DNA of 64,000 nt from Capsicum annuum. Taxonomy: Eukaryota; Streptophyta; Magnoliopsida; Solanales; Solanaceae. The stretch's first letter is position 1; the number at the start of each line of letters is the position of its first letter. The notes under the pieces are model-generated. The model was not told the origin of the DNA and did not search any database. It saw only the letters and a list, made by a program, of their open reading frames with translations. The translations under genes were made by a program, and so were the position numbers. The stretch is taken from contig NC_061119.1 in assembly GCF_002878395.1 (NCBI RefSeq), positions 42,983,218 to 43,047,217 of the forward strand, read 5' to 3'. This document shows positions 24,561-37,401 of this stretch, in pieces.

Positions 24561-27056
24561 TGTAACACCCTGAAATCTGATCCCGAGACGTCACACGGTG
24601 TTCAAGACTATGAGTAGCCTTAAGCTAACCTTGTCTGCCTTCTACTAGATATAAATCTTATAACTAAGGTAATATAGACATAAAGGTCATATTGAATACA
24701 AAAACTGTCTGAAATAATTAAGAATAATCTGAATATAATGTATGAAATATCAATACTGAATAAGCTGAATCACAACTAGTAGTCTAATAAGCCTATACTA
24801 CTAACATCTAGAGAGTCACTGGGACAAACTCCCAGCTACCTCGAACTGTCTGAAAAGAATACTAAATTATGTAAACTGATAAACTGCAAAATCTAAGTGA
24901 ATAAGTCCCTGAACTATGAGGACTCACCAATTGTACGGTGTAGATGGAGATGCTCGGACTACTCACGCTGCTGATACTGAGCACCTGAACCTACATTATG
25001 AGACAATGTAGCACATAGACATATATGTAGATTAGTACTTTGAGGATGTACTGAGTATATGGGGGTGAAATGCATAAGTAAAACATCATCTCGTCATCAT
25101 AATTTATAAAACAATGCATGCTAAATGTAAATGACTCACATAAACTGGAATATCTAAAATACTGAGATCATAAATAATAAATCAATCATACTTTATAAAT
25201 CTAGTGAGTTATAACATTTAGTTCTGAAAGCTATACTTGTATTCTGTCTTTAAATCATACTGTCTAAGTGTACAAAGAGCTCACTTCTGAAATTTGAAAT
25301 CTAAACGTTGAAGTCTGTAACTGTTATCTTTCTGTAAAGCATAATCTGAGTAAACTGTGAGCCTTTACACTTAGTTTTCTGAAAATCTTTACTATTAAAC
25401 TGTAGGGAAAACACTTTATCTTAAGGGAGGTTCTCTTAACTGACGTAAGCCATGCAAGTTACATAGAGTCCAACGTCTCATCTTCCAAGGAAGAAACCTT
25501 ACGTTGGGGAGAGGTATCATACTCTTGCTAGGGAGTATAACCTACTTTCCATGTGATTGATCATAATTTAAATCTGTCATCAATATAGAAATGGGAATAA
25601 TCTCAGAATTTGTACCTATATTGGCTATGTAGTTCTGTGGAAGATAGGGAACGCTAATCCCACACTTCCCACTTGGTGCTAAATACTACTCCCTTTTTAT
25701 TTGTTATGCTCATTTTGTTGGAAATCCACTTTAAAACTAGCATAAAGGTTTATCTAAAACAAATTATGCATTCATCTGATAAAATCTGTAAATAAAGTTG
25801 ATCTGAATTCTGTAATCTGTAATAATTTTAAAAGTGGATTCCATAGCTAATTCGATGATCAAAAGATCAAAGCTTTCCTAAAAATCGGTAAATAATCTGA
25901 TAATAGGATGCTTAAAGAATCATCTTTCTTAAAATAATAATATTCAATCTTAAGGTAATAATCCATGCTTCAATCTCATGTTAAAACATCATAAAAATCA
26001 TGTTTGATATTGAAAACAATGATAATTCATCTCAAAATCTGTAAATTACTGCAATAAGCATGAAAATATAAAAATAAACTTCCAATTCAACTTCTAAAAT
26101 ACTTGAAATATCAGAATCTTGCTAAGAGCAATAATGGGTATGAACCCAAATTCAAATCTCATGAATAATCATTCAAAATCATGTAACTTTTAAATAAAGG
26201 CTTGGTTTTTGGCACAAGGATGGAAGAAAATTCTTGTTCATAAATCCCACATACCTTGGTAGATGATTAGATGGAGAAACTTGAATTATTGATTCTTATT
26301 TGAGTTTTTGAATATGGATTCCTTCTTATCTTGCCTTGGGAATTCTCAATCTTAAGCTTTCTTGGAGAATCAATGGAGGATTTTGATTTCTTGGAGAAGA
26401 GATTTAGAGCTCTAGGGTTTTTCTTTTAAAGAGAATGATGAATAATGAGCACAAAGTGCTTTGAATATGATTAATCTTGTGTTTTGGATGGATTGGGGCC
26501 TTGAGAATTGATCAAAATACCCTTTTTAAAATTCTAAACGGGACTGGAAAAGAGCAACATTTTCCGATTTGGCTGGCCACCTCGATGCGCCACAATCGCG
26601 GTGGCACACTAGAAATAGGACAATTGGAAACTGGGATGACTCCGCGATGCGCCACCATCGCGGTGCCCCTTTGGACTGTTATTTTGGCCTTTGACGCGAT
26701 GCGCCAATATCGCGTTGGGCCTTTGATTTTTGATAAATGGGAAATTGGGCTTCTCCACAATGCGGGGCTATCATAGAGGGCCACTGGAATATGACAATTG
26801 TGATTTTACACTTCTCTGCGATGCGCTACGAGCCCAAATCATGGTGTTTTATGATTGAAACTTAAAATCACCATAATTTCGTACTCAGTTATCGGATTTA
26901 GGCGAATCTTATATCGTTGAAAAGCTAATTCAATTTCACACACAATAGGAGGTCTAAATCTGAAAATTCCACACGAAATAAATATTCTTCATTTTGGAAT
27001 CTATTTCTTAACATTTTAGGAACAAATTTTAGCTACGAAAAGTGTGGGGTATTACA
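24561..27056 (-). mobile_element. Solo LTR E inside the MULE transposase
   Basis: It starts TGTAACACCC and ends GTATTACA, 2496 bp, without primer site, coding or polypurine tract. Flanking 5-mers are TCGGG (24556-24560) and TCAGG (27057-27061), one mismatch. It is related to the other Tekay/Del-like LTRs of the window but clearly diverged. Reading frames at 26477-26784 fall in its GC-rich hairpin region and are not genes. Confidence 0.9.
26580..26840. repeat. GC-rich hairpin boxes in LTR E
   Basis: Boxes such as CGCGATGCGCCACCATCGCG begin near 26583, 26642, 26695, 26757 and 26816, spaced about 53-62 bp. Words like GAAATAGGACAATTGG lie between them. Comparable boxes occur in LTR D (9485-9665), LTR B (31874-32190) and LTR C (39660-39765, 46879-46985). 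Confidence 0.75.
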
Positions 27057-28984
27057 TCAGGCAATTTTCAAGATGATGAAACTATTTTTTACAAGGAAAT
27101 GACATTCAAGAATAAGAATGAACTAGCTACTTCTCTGTATATTGCTTGCTTAAAAAAATATTTTTGACTAAAAAGGGTGATTAATTAGATGTGCTAATCC
27201 GAACTGCAAGTGGTGGTTGAGTGTTGTGAAATACTTAAGATCTAACAGATTCATCATTAAAGTTTATAAAAGTATCACACATGTGGTTCATAGAATATTA
27301 CGAGCAATAATCCTCACGCCACGACAAAGATCCTTGATAAATATTACCAAAATAGATTCCCCAATGTCAAAGGCACTTCTACAAGTGATATGGCCAATCA
27401 ACTTTGTACAGAATTAGGTTTTATGGTCAGTTATCAGAAGATTTATACGGCTATGGTTATTTCCAAGTATTTGGTTAGGGGGATACATGAGCACGGGTAT
27501 GCAGTCCTCGATTCCTACCGTTACATGCTTGAGTCCCCAAATTTCAAAAGTAAGATGCATTACATATTGATGAAAATGAAAGGTTCAAGTACTTTTTGTA
27601 TCCTATGGTGCTTGGATTCTTGGTTTTCAACAACTGAGAAAATCTGTAGCCATCAATAGAACTTTCTTGAGGAGTAAGTATCAACAAGTTTTGCTATCGG
27701 TGGTAGCACAGGATGTAGAGAATCATATCTTTCCACCTCTTTTTGTGTAGTGAAAAAGAAATATGATTCTTCGTATGCATATTTTTTCGAACAAATATGA
27801 AGATGTGCAGATGATATTGATGATGAGTTCAATTTTCTACCCTTTAGCTCACTTTGGTTGTTTCATGAGGCATCTCGGAGAAAATATTCAAAATAACCAT
27901 CACAATGAAGAGGCCGAGTCTCTTTTTATAGAGAAGCTAAAGCATATGATAGAGTTGAGTTGTTTGATCATTTCAATTAAATAAGGGATATAATACTCAA
28001 GGCAGCACAATATCTCAAACGTGTAGGGTTCAAGAGATGGAGCTGGGCATTTTGTCTAGAAAATAGGTATATTGTTATAAATTTAATGTCTTGTTTAAGC
28101 TGCAAGTTTGTAACATATTGTATGTCATACTAAGTGATTATTTTTTTTATATAGGTATAATATTATGACGTCAAACATAGTTGAATCAGTGAATTCAATA
28201 TTTGGCGTTGAAAGAGAATTTTCCATGTGGCGCTATTTAATAAAATAAATAAGTATGCCAAATTCTTTCACGAAACGCGTATGCAGTTCATGAACTCAAG
28301 AAATAAACTTGTTCCAAAAATGGAAAAACAAATATCAAAGAACTTCAGTTTGGGTAAGAAGTTATTGGATCATCAAATAGGAAATTACAAGTTCAGTATC
28401 GACGGTCATGTGATGTTGCCATGGTCAATTTTCATAGAAGATCTTGTACATGTAGAGTTTTTGACTTGGACAAAATACCTTATCCACATGCTATGGCAGC
28501 GCTTCGATCCCAATATGGTGCATAATATGGAACTCAAATTTATAAGTACTTGTCTCGATATTATTCAATGGAAAGATATATAATGGCATATTCCAAGAAT
28601 ATCAATCTAGTACCTCCAGAAGATTCTTGGTTTGTTCGTGTAGAGCTTTGGAGATATTAATAACTTCTTCATATATTAATCCAAGCAGTATCAAGCCAGG
28701 AAGAAGGCAATATAATAGGAAGAGTGGAGTCAGAGAATCATTTCTGTAAAAAAAAACACGTGCTCCATATGTAAGAGCGTTGGCCACAGAAAAACTACAT
28801 GACTAGATCGTAATGCACCATGATTATTGTAATAGTAAACTTGTGTTGTCGTTTGTTATGACTTTGATAATTTTAACTCATTGTCAGGAATGTAAATATT
28901 ATTATGTATTATATGAAATATATTTTTATTTATGGTCCAACAATTAATTTGTGCATCAATAAAAAAAAGACAATAGGAAATTAA

Positions 28985-29335
28985 CTAAATACAACAGACT
29001 ACAAAAATATTTTCAGCAGATTACCCATCTATTGCAATAGATGGACCATTTGTTGCAAAAGATGGTTCATCTGCTAAAAGAACATAATACAGTCCTTGAC
29101 ATTAGATAGTGTTCATCCAACAGATGAACAATCTATTGCAACAGATGGGTCATTTATTGGAATAACTCAAAACCCTTGCTACTAGATTGTGTACTATATT
29201 ATGTTCATCCAACAGATGACCAATATATTGTAATAGATGGGTCATTTATTGGAATAACTCAAAACCCTTGCTACTGAATTCTGTTGTTGCAACAGATGGT
29301 CCATCTGTTGGAAGAACTCAAAATCCTTGCTATTA
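28985..29335. repeat. Palindrome array 2
   Basis: Same ATCTGTTG/CAACAGAT alternation as array 1, with a roughly 100-bp higher-order unit (CAAAACCCTTGCTACTAGAT followed by CATCCAACAGATG) repeated two to three times. It lies between the transposase 3' end and the remnant of the Ulp1-type gene. Confidence 0.8.
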
Positions 29336-29340
29336 GATTC

Positions 29341-29639
29341 AAAATTGTGTCAATTTAATTTGATTTCTTGTGATTTATTTTAAGTGATAGATAGACAAAC
29401 TCAATGAAATTTTCATTGACGAATCCATCAAATAGATTTCTTGTGAGATTGTTTGTGTGATAGACTCAACCAAACTTCTTGTAGTAATTGATTTTTTCCT
29501 TAGACTCAACCAAAATTCTTGTAGTAATTGATTTTTCCACTCCCAAACGCTCAAACTTACCTACACTCAACATCTTAAGAAAAAGAAATAGATAAAATAA
29601 AAATTAAATAATAAATGAAGTCAAAGTCGATCAAACATA
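29341..29639. other. No recognisable gene
   Basis: It contains a roughly 38-bp imperfect tandem duplication around 29462-29540 (GACTCAACCAAACTTCTTGT type). Otherwise AT-rich. Confidence 0.5.
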
Positions 29640-29744
29640 GATTTTTCATTCATTACATACAAAATACAAAACAAAATAAAATAAACATACATTAGGTAGA
29701 TCTAATATAAATAAAACAAAATAGATACGATAAAAAAATATAAA

Positions 29745-29776
<32 letters not shown>

Positions 29777-29905
29777 CAACTGGAAAATCATTGGGCAGCA
29801 GCAGGGACCTTGGCCTTTGAATCTCATGAAGCATCCTTGATCTCGTTGGGACAACTCCCACTCACCCAAATCTGTTGTAGCAGGTTGGTCATGAAGCCTT
29901 CCCAA
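29640..29905 (-). pseudogene. Downstream fragment of Ulp1-type gene copy B
   Basis: On the minus strand, directly next to the left end of element C, the reading GRLHDQPATTDLGE matches the linker that follows DUF1985 in KI-MULE Ulp1 genes. The upstream half of the same gene stops at 48802, immediately right of element C, so C split it. The continuation soon runs into an (ATT)n microsatellite (29746-29776) and no protease domain follows before array 2. The gene is therefore truncated as well as split. Confidence 0.65.
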
Positions 29906-29928
29906 TGTAAGACCTCATAAAGACTTAA

Positions 29929-32406
29929 TGTAACAACCCGAGACTTCCCCCTAGTTTTTACATGATGCTTACGGTTCTAAGGGACCCCAAGCTAACCCAT
30001 GAGCTGGTACCTGCTATGAGCACTAAATAATAACATCATAAATATGGAAAAATACTGACACTGCCATAAGGTTTTATCAACTGGATTCAAAACTGAATTA
30101 TAAATCTAGAAAAGACAATTGTCTGAATTTGAGAAAAATACTGATAAACTGAATAACTAACTGACTGTGGTATCTGAAAAGCCTCTAAGACTGACAGACT
30201 AAGATATGATACGATAGGCCCCCAACTAACTCTACAAACACCTGAAATAAAGACATGAAATGATAAGATCTGTCCTAGGATAATGAGGACTCACCACTGC
30301 TATGGTACTGCTGATAATCTGAGAATCAAGGTGCAATCCAAAAACTGAGCGTTAACACCTATGATATGAGACATCATAGCACTAAAGAAAAATATGTGAT
30401 TAGTACTTTAATGTACCGGTATGCTAAATGAGGTAGGCTAACATTCAAGGTTTCATGAATAGGAGTAATGATCTATCTTAGTATACATGTAAGGTATGGG
30501 ATACTGAACAAAGAACATGAAATCTATAGATACTAAACATGTAGAAAAGTCTGTAAAATACTAAAAATGTATGAAAATCTATAGACACTGAAAATACATG
30601 ACCAAGCATATGACATGAACTGGATGAAATCTGTAATCACTTAAATACTAAAATAACTGAAATCTGTATTCTTTGGTCAAATAATACTGAGACTAAATAA
30701 CTGAACTGGAATTGGAACTGAGACTCTATCTGAGACTATGGGAGGTTTCATCTAACCGACATTCCCCAATCTGAGCTAATTGGGGTCCAACCTATAACCC
30801 CAGTTGGAAGGGTGTTAATACCGTGCCACGGGTACTAACGCTGGCTATGTGGATCCACTAAATTGATATAATGTCCAAAGGACTAAGGGCGTCAAGACTG
30901 AACTAACGGGTGACCCCTGCGAGATAGTCAAGCCTAATCTGATGGGTAAATAGTCATATCCTAGATGGCTACATAGTTTTGGAGTATAGGGATGGCTACT
31001 AATAACTCTGCCTATCTGACAGGGAATTCACTATCCCTACACTCGCTCAGTGCTAAGTCCTACTCCCAACTAAAAGTCACTGAGATACTAGACTATTCAG
31101 AGTTTAATAACTGATATCTGACTATTCTGATAATGATCATAGTATAATCTGAAGACTATTTTGTAATGTACTGAGACTAGACTAAATAAACAGCTATGGT
31201 TTTGGGGTATTCAATACCCCCAGGACTCAAAACAAAAATACTGAAAGGACACTAAAGGTTGAAGGCCAAAACATGAAGGTTCTTAATAAATAAATCACCC
31301 TTGTAGGCAATTTATCAAACACTTGTAGTTCATGGTTTTAAAACTATCATAGGAATGTTGTGGAACTTGTAGAAATAGCATGAATTTATCATAATAACAT
31401 TAAATCATGGTTTAATTCAGTAAATCATAGTATTAAAATAGAAAAGATTGAATATTAATAATAATTTCATGGTAACATGGTATAAAATCAATTGTACATA
31501 GAGATTCATGGATGAAATCATAATTTAAAACATAATTCTTGAAAAGATTATAACTTTATAATTTGAAAAGGTTGCTTGGACTCCATAGATGAAAGGGATC
31601 CATGAATGAACATCTAACATACCTGGGTTAATGAATTTGAAAAGATTGATGAAGATTTCTTGAGAAATTGCCTTGAATTTGAGAGCTAGGGTTTCTTGTT
31701 CTTGAGAAAGAGGATCTTTATTTTTTAAGGAGAATTGAATAATGATGACTACTTTGGGTGTTTAGGGGTTAAATTTCGTGTTTTAGGTTAATTAGGGTCG
31801 TGGAAAAGGACTCAAATACCCTTAAACAAATTTTAAAAATGAAGCTAAAAACTGACCGTCCCAATTTTTAGCGTTGGTAAGACGCGCCACTATCGCGCCA
31901 AGCCACTGGAAAAGGGACAACTGGGAACTGAGGGTCTGGCGCAACGTGGAGGAATTGCGGTTCCCTTTTGGTTTTGAAATTCACCCTTGGCGCGATGCGC
32001 CGTTATCGCGACAAGACACTGGAAAAAAGACAATTAGGATTTTGGCTAACGGCGTGACGCTGTGGTTTCGCCGAGCTTCACTGGAAATTAACAAATAGGA
32101 AATTGGGCTGATACACAATGCTCTATGATCACAGAATCACATTGGAAATCAACAATTGTCATTTGTACTGCCTACATGACGCACTAAGGGGTAAAATGAC
32201 GGTGCTTTACGACTGAAACTTTAAATCGCCATGACTTCTTACTCGGATATTGGATTTAGGCAAATTTTATATCATTGGAAAGCTAACTAAATTCCCTACG
32301 TAATGGAAGGCTCTAAAATGAATAATAATGAGTGTTTCAAAAATTTTATATACATATACTCATGTATAGGGACATAGATTACGCTAGGAAAATGCGGGGT
32401 GTTACA
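29929..32406 (-). repeat. 3' LTR of element B
   Basis: It starts TGTAACAACCCG, ends GGTGTTACA, 2478 bp. GTATCTCCCCCTTTGG follows, the complement of the polypurine tract (32410-32422). It contains GC-rich hairpin boxes near 31874-32190. The small frame at 31874-32098 is not a gene. Confidence 0.9.
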
Positions 32407-32610
32407 GTATCTCCCCCTTTGGATCATTCATCCCTGAATGAAACTGGTTAAGCTGAGGAAACTGATGGACTGAGCTTACATACTAAATATGCATGTCTGA
32501 TGCATGGAATGCATGAAGAACTGATTCATGAATGCACGACTGCCAGGAACATGATGTACGACTGAAACTGAGGATGACAGAGAAAAGAAAATCTTAAGAA
32601 AATTAGTACC

Positions 32611-34085
32611 TTATACTGAATCTAGATTCACAGAGAAAAGATGAGAGTACTTGGTCTGAATATCTATTTCTTCTTCCCAAGTGGCTCCCTCAACGGACTG
32701 ATTCCACCAAAGAACTTTGACTAATGGAACTTCTTTGTTTCTTAGTCTACGAACTTGATGATCAAGAATTTTGACTGGAACTTCCTCAAAGGAAAGACTG
32801 TTCTAAATATCTACACTTTCTAAGGGAACAACAATAGCTGGATCACCAATACACTTTTTCAACAATGAGACATGGAACAATGGGAGTACTGAGTCTAAAT
32901 CTGAAGGCAACTCTAGCTCGTAAGCTACCTTTTCTACACAACTGAGAATTCTGAATGGATCGACATATCGGGGACTGAGTTTCCCTTTCTTGCCAAATCT
33001 CTTCACTCCCTTCATGGGAGATATTTTTAAGTACATGAAGTCACAAACCTCAAACTCAAGATCCTTTCTCCTCACATCAGCATACAGTTTCTGTCGGCTC
33101 TGGGCAGTCCTAAGCCTTTCTCGGATCAACTGAACCTTTTCTAACGCATTAAATACCATGTCAGGCCCTACTACTGCATACTCACCTACTTTAAACCAAC
33201 CAATTTGAGATCTACATATACTACCATAGAGAGCCTCAAATAGAGCCATACAGATACTGGAATGATAGCTGTTATTGTATGTGAATTCAATCAAAGGTAA
33301 ATGGTCATCCCAACTACCTTTAAAATCAAATATTCATGCTCTCAGCATATCCTCAAGAGTCTGAATGGTCCTTTCTTCTTGACTGTCTGTGTGAGGGTGA
33401 AAGGTTGTACTGAGGTGGTCTTGTATACCAAGACCCTTTTAGAATACTTTTTAGAAGTGAGAGGTAAAATGGGTTCCTCTATCTGAGATGATAGATAAGG
33501 GAACATCATGCAACCTAACCAACTCTATGAGATAGAGTTTAGCATAGTCCTCGACTGAATAAGAGGTATGGACCGGCAAGAAATGAGCTGATTTAGTCAT
33601 CCGATCTATGATAACCCAAATAGAGTCATGCTGATGATGGATACGAGGCAAACCTATCACAAAGTCCATGTTTACTTCCTCTCATTTCCACATGGGAATA
33701 CTGAACTTCTTCATGGACCCACTAGGTTTTTGGTGCTCGACCTTAACTTGCTGACATTTAGAGCACTTAGCTACAAACTCTGCAATATCTCTCTTCATCC
33801 TACTCCACCAATAAATCTCCTACAAATCGCGATACATCTTAGTGGCCGCTATATGAATAGAGTAATGCGCACTATGCGCTTATACAAGAATTTATTGCCT
33901 CAAATCATCTACATTAGGCACATACAATTTATTCTGACAGTTCAAACACCATCTCCCCCTTGGGAGAAAACCTCTACCTTCTAATCTCTAACTGATTCTT
34001 TCAACTTAACTAGACTGGGATCTCTATCCTACTTTTCTTTCACCTATAAAACTAATACATAGTCAGGCAAACTGATGAAATTCCT
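32611..34085 (-). pseudogene. pol: Element B integrase and chromodomain
   Basis: Reading from the right: a zinc-binding region (broken frames, about 33670-34000); the core with MDFVIGLPR and WVIIDRMTKSAHFLPVHTSY (33451-33669), carrying the first catalytic Asp of the D,D35E motif and a second in ISDRGTHFTSHF; then SYHSSI-like core end and the GPY/F linker ([37 protein letters not shown], 32803-33294). A stop (TAG) ends that stretch near 32803. The same frame then continues with a chromodomain (SFEEVPVKILDHQVRRLRNK, ATWEEEIDIQTKYSHLF) to a stop at 32611-32613. Confidence 0.88.
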
Positions 34086-34092
34086 AAGCTAA

Positions 34093-34500
34093 CTACTTCT
34101 TACCATCCTCCACATGAGCTATACTACCCAAAGACAATCTACTGAGAGCATCAGCCACTATATTGGCCTTGCCCGGATAATACAGAACGCTCATATCATA
34201 ATCCTTCAATAACTTTAACCACCTTCTATGACGCAAATTCAAATCTTTCTGAGAGAACACATACAGGAGGATTTTGTGATCTGTGAACACATCTACATAC
34301 ACCCCATACAAGTAATGCCTCCAAATATTTAAGGCAAATACTACTACTACTAGCTCAAGATTATGAGTCAAATAATTAATCTTATGAGGCTTAAGCTGTC
34401 TAGAGGCGTAGGCTATGACCTCACCTCTCAGTATAAGGACACAACCCAAACCTACTCTGGATGCATCACATTACACAATAAAACCATCAAAATTATCTGG
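34093..34500 (-). pseudogene. pol: Element B RNase H
   Basis: The reading ending at 34449 upstream encodes [53 protein letters not shown], and ends [19 protein letters not shown]. This is the Ty3/gypsy RNase H, which removes the RNA strand during replication. It is preceded on its upstream side by a broken linker (34450-34800) to the reverse transcriptase. Confidence 0.85.
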
Positions 34501-34759
34501 TAGAGTCAATACTGGGGCTGAGGTGAGTCGAGTCTTCAACTCCTGAAAACTATTCTCTCATAAATCTGATTACTGAAATTTAACTTTCTTCTGAGTCAAT
34601 CTGGAAATGGGGGATACAGTAGAAGAATTCCCTTCAACAAACTGACGGTAATATCCATCTAAACCCAAAAAAATCCTGATGTCTAATGGAGAGATGGGTC
34701 TAGGCCAATTTCTCACCACTTCTGTCTTTAGAGGATCAACTCTAATGCTATCACCGGAA

Positions 34760-35400
34760 ATAATATGACCAAGGAATGCTATTGATATTAGCCAGAATTC
34801 AAACTTACTAAATTAAGCTAACAACTGATAGGAACTAAGAGTGTGAAGCACTATGCTGATATGGTCTGCATGATTGTTTTCACTACGAGAATAGACAAGA
34901 ATGTCATCAATGAAGACTATAACGAAAATGTCCAAGTACTGCTTTAACACTTGGTTCATCAAGTCCATGAAGGATACTGGGGCATTTGTAAGACCAAAGG
35001 ACATGACTATAAATTTAAAGTAACCATACCGAGTCCAAAAAGCTATTTTTGGAATGTCACGTTCTTTGACTCTAAGCTGATGATAGCCTGATTTGAGGGC
35101 TATCTTGGAAAAATAATTGACACCTTGAAGTTGGTCAAATAAGTCATCAATTCTAGGAAGTGGGTATTTATTATTTACTGTGACCTTGTTCAACTGATGG
35201 TAGTTAATAAACATTCTGAGAGAACCGTCTTTCTTATGCACGAATAGAATAGGTGCGCCCTGCGGGGAGATGCTGGGTCTTATGAATCCCTTATATAATA
35301 GATCCTTTAACTGTTCTTTTAGTTCTTTGAGTTCAAATGGAGCCATTCTGTATGGCAGAACAGATATAGGCTGAGTATTTGGGAGAAGGTCTATTCCGAA
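34760..35400 (-). pseudogene. pol: Element B reverse transcriptase
   Basis: The longest open piece (34813-35346) covers most of the fingers and palm: [74 protein letters not shown], and [18 protein letters not shown]. The FIDD pair of catalytic aspartates is kept. The Asp expected in motif A (FSKID) is Ala (codon at 35098-35100), so the enzyme would be inactive even without the stops. Confidence 0.88.
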
Positions 35401-35634
35401 GTCAATTTCCCTTTCGGGAGGAACTCCGGGAAGATCTTCTGAAAAAATATCTAAGAATTCATTTACTATTGGGAATGACTCAAGAGTAGGGATTTCTAAG
35501 TTAGAGTCTTTGACTCATACAAGACGGTATATAGACCCCTTAGATATCATCTTTCTGGCTCTAAGGTATAAAATCAATTGACCCCTAAGAGCTATAGTAC
35601 TACCTCTCCATTCAAGGACTGGTTTATTTGAAAA

Positions 35635-35960
35635 CTAAAAATGAACTATTATGTTCCTACAATTAACTGAGGCATAGCATGAGTGGAGCCAATCCATACC
35701 GAGAATGATGTCAAAATCTATCATCTCTAACTCCATGAGATCAACTGGAGTAACTTTTTGAGCTATTGTGATCAGACAATTCCTGTATACCTGTCTGGCT
35801 ACAATAGAAACACCCACTAGGGTAGACACTTAAAAGGGCTCTACTAGAGTTTTGGGACTGACTCTGAAATTGACAACTATAAATAGTGTTACAAAAGAAA
35901 GAGAAGCTCCAGGGTCTCGTAAAGCATAAACATATAACTGAAAGACCTGAAACATACCAG
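35635..35960 (-). pseudogene. pol: Element B aspartic protease
   Basis: On the minus strand the broken frame contains a DPGASLSFVT active-site loop (about 35895-35925). It continues into VGVSIVARQVYRNCLITIAQ and MELEMIDFDIILGMDWLHSC (35635-35829), the usual C-terminal half of the chromovirus protease. A stop separates the two halves. Confidence 0.75.
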
Positions 35961-36099
35961 TAACTACGTCAGGAGAATTTTACTGATCTTAGCAAGACTG
36001 AAGATCATATAATCTATTCGGACGTGGACCACTGGTAGCACTGAAAGTGGTACCCTACTGATTTGGGCGACCAGATGGAACAGATGACTGATGGGACTG

Positions 36100-37179
36100 G
36101 CCCTGTTGGCACGTATCCCTACCTTTCTGAGAAATTACCCGATACTCCCAAATCTAATGGCCTAGATTGCCACACCTGAATCACACATCACTACCTTTCC
36201 TATACTCATACTCATGGTATTGGCCACACTTCTGACATAAAGGATTAGTACGAGCACTGCTAACACTAACCTGAGACTTAGATCCTGGTGCCCTATCCCT
36301 ATTAGAGTTTCTAAATTTGGGTACTGGGGAACTGGATGAAGAAGGTACTGGGGCTGAAGACCTCTGATAAAACTGAGGATGGTTACCACCTTCTAACTTC
36401 AGCTGACTGAAGTTAAAATTACCCCTTTTGGATCTCTTATTTCCTCCCTTTCTCTCTTTAATCTTTTGTTCCTCTATTTGTTGAGCATGGACTATCAACC
36501 TAGACAAGTCCATCTCACTAATCAGCATTTTAGTCTTACACTTCTTGACCACACTATCAGATATGTCAAACACAAACTTACTCATCTTAGACCTATTATC
36601 AGTTACCACATGAGAAGCATACCTAGCTAACTGAGTGAACTTAAGAGAATACTCCATCACACTCATGTTGCCTTGCCTTAAGTTAATAAATTCTAGCACC
36701 TTGGCCTCCCTTAACTCTAATGGAAAGAATCTATCTAGGAAAGTCGTGGCAAACTCTTCCCATTCTATAGGTTCTGCATCAACACCTCTATCAACTCTCC
36801 ACTACTTAAACCAAGTATGGGCTACATCCTACAATTGATATGCAGCCAACTCAGCACTCTAACTAAATGTCACCCCCATAGCATCCTTTACCTTCTGAAC
36901 AATATCTAAGAATTCCTGTGGATCCTCTTCAGACTTGGACCCCATAAAAGAAGGAGGATTCATTTGAGTGAAATCCTAAATTCTAGTTGTAGCAGTATTG
37001 GCCACTGGATTGGACAGAAAAACAGCTGGACGTTCATGTTGTGCAGCTACGGAGTTTGCTAGAGTAGTGAACGCAAACCTGAATTCTGTGTGAGTGACAT
37101 GCTCATCCAGAGGATCTGCCTAGACGGGCTGAGAGGCTGGATGAGTTCCTATTCTTCTGTCGTTCTTCTTAGGATTCAT
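36100..37179 (-). pseudogene. gag: Element B gag
   Basis: The proposed start is the Met codon at 37177-37179 (MNPKKNDRRIG), about 205 bases from the primer site. The frame, with several stops, passes through MNPPSFMGSKSEEDPQEFLD, a capsid-like region with VLEFINLRQGNMSVMEYSLK and MSKFVFDISDSVVKKCKTKM (36181-36699), then a basic linker. It ends in a CX2C zinc knuckle (CFRCGNLGH, about 36170). Gag forms the particle that packages element RNA. Confidence 0.82.
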
Positions 37180-37384
37180 ATTCTATAAATGAAAGGAGGA
37201 AACAGATTAGACTGAGAGTTTAACTTGAGCTCATGCTCACTCGCACGATATAAATACTAAAAGAAGGAAAACTTTAACTAAATTTCTTGTAGCCTCTCAT
37301 CCATAAGTGTGGAACGATACACACCCATGCACAAAACTATACTCAATGTAGATTTCATACTTTCTAGGACACTTTAAAACCTTA

Positions 37385-37397
37385 GGCTCTGATACCA
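37385..37397 (-). other. Primer-binding site of element B (initiator Met tRNA)
   Basis: GGCTCTGATACCA is the complement of TGGTATCAGAGCC, the standard initiator-Met-tRNA primer site. It lies five bases from the 5' LTR. Confidence 0.92.
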
Positions 37398-37401
37398 AGT
37401 T

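Larger units (their letters stand above)
24041..28797 (+). pseudogene. MULE (MuDR/KI-type) transposase pseudogene, split by solo LTR E
   Basis: Mutator-type transposases cut and paste their element. The N-terminal part lies at 24041-24555 and the rest at 27062-28797, separated by a solo LTR. Recognisable pieces are the zinc-binding N-terminal region (FKNKNELATSLYIACLKK, about 27110), then GTSTSDMANQLCTELGFMVS and GIHEHGYAVLDSYRYMLES (27370-27540). Next come the catalytic core (LLSVVAQDVENHIFP, about 27695; FMRHLGENIQNNHHN, 27868-27912) and NIMTSNIVESVNSIF (about 28160). Then follow HQIGNYKFSIDGH (28371-28409), a SWIM zinc finger (RSCTCRVFDLDKIPYPHAMA, about 28440-28500) and a CCHC knuckle (CSICKSVGHRKTT, 28760-28797). 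Frames change often. The first catalytic position reads Asn (AAT, 27655-27657), the third SWIM Cys is Tyr, and the last knuckle Cys is a stop. It is a dead copy. Confidence 0.9.

Noticed and set aside
33628..33984. 118-codon plus-strand frame in element B
   Set aside because: It is antisense to the integrase zinc-binding region of B. The same holds for 10105-10389 in A and, on the opposite strand, 45043-45378 in C.
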